Shown one piece after another: positions 23,266 to 23,871 of a stretch of 23,871 nucleotides of DNA. The position numbers and the translations under genes were made by a program. This stretch comes from Rhodobacteraceae bacterium UBA1943. Its GTDB lineage: Bacteria > Pseudomonadota > Alphaproteobacteria > Rhodobacterales > Rhodobacteraceae. How positions within the stretch are numbered: the stretch's first letter is position 1; every line of letters starts with the position of its first letter. The stretch covers positions 1 through 23,871 of the forward strand of contig DDEX01000098.1 of assembly GCA_002336845.1 (NCBI GenBank), in the 5' to 3' direction. The notes under the pieces were generated by a model that was not told the DNA's origin, made no database searches, and saw only the letters and a list, made by a program, of their open reading frames with translations.

Positions 23266-23871
23266 CCGTCCCTCCGTGCCAGTCGAAGCGCCCCATCCAA
23301 TGCGGTGCCCCGGGCCGGCCGGATCGACCAGCGCCCGGCCAGACGGGCCGCAAAACCGGGGCCAAGGCCACCCAGAAATACCACCGGCAAGTCCCGCCCG
23401 CCCTGCAACACGGCAATCGCCGCCGCGACATGATCGGTGGCGGCCTGCATCACCGCCTGCGCCGCGGCATCGTCCGAGGCAAGTATGCGTGGCGCCAGCG
23501 CCGCATAATCGGCGGGCCGCGCCGTCAGGGAAAACGCCACCACGCGGTCATCGCCGCCCGCCTCGTCGATCAGGGCGCGCAGCAGCGGTGTCATGGCCTC
23601 CAGCCCATCCGCCGCCCGCAGCGCGCGGGCCAGGATCGCGCGGCCAATCCAGGCACCCGAGCCTTCGTCGCCCATGGCAAGGCCACGCCCGCCGATCTGG
23701 CGCACCACGCCGCCACTTTGCGCGCCAAAGACCGATCCGGTGCCCATTGCCGCGACAATCCCGTCGTCTTCGCCCAAGGCCCCCATCACTGCCGTGACCG
23801 CATCGGTCACCACCCGCACCCCGGCAAAGGGCAAGGCGGCGGCCAGTCGCCCCGCCACCCCCGCCGCGTTG
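23262..23871 (-). CDS. BadF/BadG-type sugar kinase, likely N-acetylglucosamine kinase (C-terminal part)
   Basis: The frame is open to the window edge, so the N-terminus is missing and about 202 residues remain. Conserved ASKHA-fold blocks are visible: VVTDAVTAVMGALG, the phosphate-2 loop IVAAMGTGSVFGAQ, RGLAMGDEGSGAWIG, which is typical of GlcNAc kinases of the BadF/BadG/BcrA family, and VVFLGGLGPGF near the end. It should phosphorylate GlcNAc (or GlcN) taken up or recycled from peptidoglycan or chitin, feeding NagA. It is at or near the start of the operon. Its stop overlaps the GntR start (ATGA). Confidence 0.88.
   Translation of the reverse strand, partial: NAAGVAGRLAAALPFAGVRVVTDAVTAVMGALGEDDGIVAAMGTGSVFGAQSGGVVRQIGGRGLAMGDEGSGAWIGRAILARALRAADGLEAMTPLLRALIDEAGGDDRVVAFSLTARPADYAALAPRILASDDAAAQAVMQAATDHVAAAIAVLQGGRDLPVVFLGGLGPGFAARLAGRWSIRPARGTALDGALRLARRDG

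Overview
The window is about 24 kb of GC-rich, densely coding DNA from an alphaproteobacterium, most likely a member of the Rhodobacterales (Rhodobacter/Paracoccus relatives). This is inferred from the base composition, short or overlapping gene junctions, a RpoE-ChrR pair of the Rhodobacter singlet-oxygen type, and a hairpin motif (around 5724-5770) that I recall as common between Rhodobacterales genes. I saw no rRNA, tRNA, CRISPR array, insertion sequence or phage gene. Most of it reads as ordinary chromosome.

Layout: (1) 1-438 is the 3' end of miaA, followed by a short gap with a cluster of DnaA-box-like 9-mers (452-484) and an AraC-family regulator (556-1419). (2) 1696-7889 is a peptide-type ABC importer: a Tat-exported binding protein, two permeases and one double ATPase. 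A perfect hairpin follows it at the convergence with a previously hidden 47-residue membrane-protein gene on the minus strand (7923-8066). (3) 8344-12618 is an RND efflux adaptor and pump, preceded by two inverted repeats. (4) 12808-13692 is purU, with a strong hairpin just before its ribosome binding site.

(5) 13696-19524 is the most interesting part, a compact ECF sigma factor regulon. rpoE, chrR and a short-chain dehydrogenase run rightwards with ATGA overlaps. Running leftwards from the same intergenic region is an operon of an FAD-dependent oxidoreductase, a DUF1365 protein and a cyclopropane-synthase-like methyltransferase, also with overlapping junctions. A DUF2177 membrane protein converges on the dehydrogenase. 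Three promoters share exactly the same form, TGATCC, 16 bases, then CGTA: one each for rpoE, the oxidoreductase operon and the DUF2177 gene. The gene set matches what I recall of the Rhodobacter sphaeroides singlet-oxygen response and its methylated/furan fatty acid pathway, but here the methyltransferase is inside the same operon. The methyltransferase lacks two of the E. coli cyclopropane synthase bicarbonate ligands, which fits methyl transfer rather than cyclopropanation.

(6) 19624-20346 is cutC, whose 3' end overlaps nagA on the other strand by 37 bases. (7) 20310-23871 (minus strand) is an amino-sugar catabolic operon. In transcription order it holds a BadF-type sugar kinase (cut by the window end), a GntR/HutC regulator, a double-SIS sugar-phosphate deaminase and nagA, with every junction overlapping by 1-4 bases. 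Together these would phosphorylate GlcNAc, deacetylate it and convert GlcN-6-P to fructose-6-P.
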